This document shows positions 61,768-64,000 of a DNA stretch of 64,000 nucleotides, one piece after another. Below the pieces are notes generated by a model that saw only the letters and a list, made by a program, of their open reading frames with translations, was not told the DNA's origin and searched no databases. Position 1 is the stretch's first letter. The number at the start of each line of letters is the position of its first letter. Made by a program: the position numbers and the translations under genes. Source of the stretch: DATARH01 sp036268075 (lineage in GTDB: Bacteria; Pseudomonadota; Alphaproteobacteria; ATCC43930; CGMCC-115725); NCBI GenBank assembly GCA_036268075.1, contig DATAUV010000053.1:1-64000 (forward strand), in the 5' to 3' direction.

Positions 61768-62817
61768 ATGCCTGCACAAATTACCGCCCCGTGGGTGGGC
61801 AGGATGGGTTCGGTAATCATCGCCCTGCTTGCGTTATGCGCGGCGCCGAACCAATCCTTCGCCGAGCGATTGGTCGTCGCCGAAGGAGCCCATATCATCG
61901 GGTATGCGCCGGCCTACATCGCGCAGGACCAGGGCTATTTCAAGGACGCGGGTCTTGATGTCGATATCGTGCTCTCACACGGCAGCGCTCAGGCCGTAGC
62001 CGCGGTGGTTGGCGGCAGCGCCGATCTCACTCTTGCGACGGCTTCTGACGTGTTGAATGCGGTCGCGCATGGACGCCAGCTGCGGATGATCCTCGGGATC
62101 ACCAACCAGCCCCAATTATTGCTGACCGTGTCGCCAAAGCTCCTGGAGAAGGAACACGTCACGCCGGCATCGCCGGTCGCGGACCGTGCGCGGGCGCTCA
62201 AAGGCGCCCGCATCGCCATCAGCACACCGGGCAGCATGACAGACGAGGTGCTTCGCACGATCCTGAAGATCGGCGGCCTCGACCCGGATCGGGATGTGTC
62301 GATCATCGCGATGGGCGGTGACGGGGCGCCGATGCTGGCGGCTTTGCAGCACGGCAATATCGACGGGTTCGTGTTTTCGCCGCCGGCCGGCAACGAGGCG
62401 CAGGCGAAAAACTATGGCACGATCCTCGTCAACCTGATGGCCGGCGATGTCGACAAGTATCGCGGCATGCTTTTTCAGATCGGTGCGGTAGCGCCGGCCA
62501 TCTTGGAGAAGCGGAAGCCAGCGCTGACGGCGTTCCTGCGCGCGATCGCGCGTGCCCAGGACCTCATCGCCAAACATCCGGACCAGGGTGAGGCATTGGC
62601 GCGAAAGTCCTTCCCAAATATAGATCCGGAGGTATTCAAGGCGGCGTTCACCGCGGCTTTGCCCTCGTTTCTACCCAATCCATCCATTCCGGCCTCCGGC
62701 CTCGAAAAGGCGATCGCCTTCTCGCCTCTTGCCGGGAAGACATCGGCCGCCGATCTCGTCGACGAAGCGCCGGCGCATGACGCGATGACGCCGGCGGGCG
62801 GCACCGGGCCGAAGTGA
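61768..62817 (+). CDS. ABC transporter substrate-binding protein (SsuA/NMT1-like)
   Basis: A 349-residue periplasmic protein with a signal peptide (MPAQITAPWVGRMGSVIIALLALCAAPNQSFA) and the NMT1/SsuA fold: GYAPAYIAQDQGYFKDAGLDVDIVLS, VVGGSADLTLATASDVL and KGARIAISTPGSMTDEVLR. Family members bind sulfonates, nitrate, pyrimidine precursors or aromatic acids. ATG 61768 has GGGAGAATTG upstream. It directly precedes the ATPase gene, with no gap. Confidence 0.9.
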   Translation: MPAQITAPWVGRMGSVIIALLALCAAPNQSFAERLVVAEGAHIIGYAPAYIAQDQGYFKDAGLDVDIVLSHGSAQAVAAVVGGSADLTLATASDVLNAVAHGRQLRMILGITNQPQLLLTVSPKLLEKEHVTPASPVADRARALKGARIAISTPGSMTDEVLRTILKIGGLDPDRDVSIIAMGGDGAPMLAALQHGNIDGFVFSPPAGNEAQAKNYGTILVNLMAGDVDKYRGMLFQIGAVAPAILEKRKPALTAFLRAIARAQDLIAKHPDQGEALARKSFPNIDPEVFKAAFTAALPSFLPNPSIPASGLEKAIAFSPLAGKTSAADLVDEAPAHDAMTPAGGTGPK

Positions 62818-63639
62818 ATGACGCTGTCAGCCCCACCCACGGCCTCACTCGCCAGCGAGACCGCGATCGAGTTCAGGGGAGTATCGAAGCATTTCCTGAA
62901 GGATGAGACAGTAGTCCCCGTCCTCAGCGACGTCACGCTGAGCGTCGGCACTGGACAGTTCGTGGCCTTGGTTGGCCCAAGCGGCTGTGGCAAGTCGACA
63001 CTGCTCAACCTCGTCTCCGGCTTGGTGCGGCCATCGGCCGGCACCGTGCTGTACCAGGGCGATCCGGTGAAGACCGTCAATAGCCGCGTCGGCTACGTGA
63101 CCCAGCGCGACAATCTGGTGCCCTGGCGCACCGTCCTCGCCAATCTCGAATTGCCGCTGGAATTGCGCGGCGTCCCACGTCCGGAGCGGATCGCTCGCGC
63201 CCGGGAGCTGGTCGCGCAAGTCGGTCTGGCCGGGTTCGAAAACCACTATCCGAGCGAGTTGTCGGGCGGGATGCGCAAGCGGGTGAGCCTCGCCCGAGCG
63301 TTTATCTACGGCGCCAAGACCCTGCTGATGGATGAGCCGTTCGGCGCGCTCGATGCGCAGCTCAAGCTCTTGATCGAGGCCGAGTTGATGCGTCTGTGGC
63401 AGGCCTCGCGGCAGACCATCCTGTATGTGACGCACGACCTCCACGAGGCGATCGTCCTGGCCGACTGGGTGATTGTGTTCTCGGCCCGCCCGGCCCGCAT
63501 CCGGGCGATCCAGCCGATCGACATACCGCGGCCGCGGGACCTGACCGAGACGCGGTTCTTGCCGGAGTTCCGCCACTTGCACGAGACGCTGTGGGAGCTG
63601 CTGCGGCCCGAGGCGAGCCTTCAGGAGGCTGTCGCATGA
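62818..63639 (+). CDS. ABC transporter ATP-binding protein (SsuB/TauB-like)
   Basis: A 273-residue ATPase: Walker A GPSGCGKSTLLNL, Q-loop VTQRDNLVPWRTV, signature LSGGMRKRVSLARAF, Walker B KTLLMDEPFGALD and H-loop LYVTHDLHEA. The VTQ-DNLVPWRT and EPFGALD forms are those of the nitrate/sulfonate/taurine importer class. The start abuts the SBP stop and the stop overlaps the permease start. Confidence 0.94.
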   Translation: MTLSAPPTASLASETAIEFRGVSKHFLKDETVVPVLSDVTLSVGTGQFVALVGPSGCGKSTLLNLVSGLVRPSAGTVLYQGDPVKTVNSRVGYVTQRDNLVPWRTVLANLELPLELRGVPRPERIARARELVAQVGLAGFENHYPSELSGGMRKRVSLARAFIYGAKTLLMDEPFGALDAQLKLLIEAELMRLWQASRQTILYVTHDLHEAIVLADWVIVFSARPARIRAIQPIDIPRPRDLTETRFLPEFRHLHETLWELLRPEASLQEAVA

Positions 63640-64000
63640 GCTTCGCGATATTGCCCGAGGGTGAATACGCGGAAATCGCTCTCGCCGACCGCACCCGCCG
63701 CCGCAGCCGGAAGCGCGTGGTTTTACTGATACGGCTGCTCCTGCTGGCGGGCATTATCGGGCTGTGGCAAGGGGCGGCCGGGCGCATCATCGACGAGTCC
63801 TGGCTCAGCAGCCCCAGCGAGATCGCCGCGCGCCTCTGGGGTTGGACGCTCGACGGCACCCTTCCATACAATAGCTGGATCACGCTGCAGGAGATGGGGA
63901 TCGGGTTTGTGATCGGCGCCAGCACGGGCGTCATCGCCGGGCTTGCCCTGGGGCTCAGCGAGACCGTGGGCGACACGCTGCACCCGTTTGTCTTGGCCGT
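63636..64000 (+). CDS. ABC transporter permease, SsuC/TauC-like (partial, cut by window end)
   Basis: The first 121 residues of a permease: a cytoplasmic start MSFAILPEGEYAEIAL, a first membrane helix (VVLLIRLLLLAGIIGLWQG), the motif SSPSEIAARLWGW and the start of the BPD_transp_1 domain (TLQEMGIGFVIGASTGVIAGLALGLSE). ATGA overlap with the ATPase gene. It continues beyond the window. Confidence 0.92.
   Translation, partial: MSFAILPEGEYAEIALADRTRRRSRKRVVLLIRLLLLAGIIGLWQGAAGRIIDESWLSSPSEIAARLWGWTLDGTLPYNSWITLQEMGIGFVIGASTGVIAGLALGLSETVGDTLHPFVLA

Overview
The window is GC-rich (visibly above 65% over most of its length, with strong G/C third-position bias) and looks like the chromosome of an alphaproteobacterium. 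The pointers are HWE-family histidine kinases, an IalB-type protein, the thioredoxin/TPR - LON-N - Trm112 - DUF971 gene string, a giant NAD-glutamate dehydrogenase tail, a class II DAHP synthase and several families of intergenic palindromic repeats typical of Rhizobiales/Rhodospirillales genomes. I cannot name the genus. There are no insertion sequences and no CRISPR array. One tRNA (Gly, GCC) is present.

Layout. 1-16.7 kb is mostly housekeeping: tail of a glutamate dehydrogenase, a DUF4160-DUF2442 fusion with a one-base frameshift, acetyl-CoA synthetase, a leftward tesA-FIST-thpR-EVE operon divergent from an ybbA/ybbP-like ABC pair, a Bax-inhibitor-1 protein with a clear terminator, an MFS transporter with promoter and terminator, a GST, two small divergent genes sharing a spaced cysteine motif, and mutS. 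16.7-28 kb holds a carboxymuconolactone-decarboxylase/AhpD-like gene whose second redox cysteine is a TGA codon, a chrA - AlkP-superfamily - phnA string, a second MFS transporter, a methyltransferase, RidA, an ABM-domain protein, an FAH-family enzyme and greB. 28-36.4 kb has a class II DAHP synthase behind an apparent aromatic-amino-acid attenuator, pncB, an ArsB/NhaD-type carrier, an unusual ferredoxin-like/GNAT fusion, the DUF971/Trm112/LON-N/thioredoxin operon, prolyl-tRNA editing and tRNA-Gly.

Directly after tRNA-Gly lies a decayed tyrosine integrase, the scar of an integrated element. From 37.3 to 49.3 kb a single leftward operon encodes an IalB protein and a 3783-residue autotransporter with about 44 glycine-rich repeats. 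49.7-58.9 kb is a rightward sensory cluster: NarL-type regulator, NarX-type kinase, a hybrid kinase with three receiver domains, a CheR-type methyltransferase and a REC-PAS-HWE kinase-REC protein. 59.1-64 kb is a catabolic/uptake operon (GntR regulator divergent from TauD-like dioxygenase, amidohydrolase and an SsuABC/TauABC-like transporter), cut by the window end.

The two most notable signals are (1) the candidate selenoprotein at 17127-17675, with an in-frame TGA at the C-x-x-C position followed at the right distance by a SECIS-like hairpin, and (2) the candidate Phe-Trp-Tyr leader peptide and attenuator at 27995-28160 upstream of the DAHP synthase. Everything here was read by eye; no alignments, folding programs or database searches were run.
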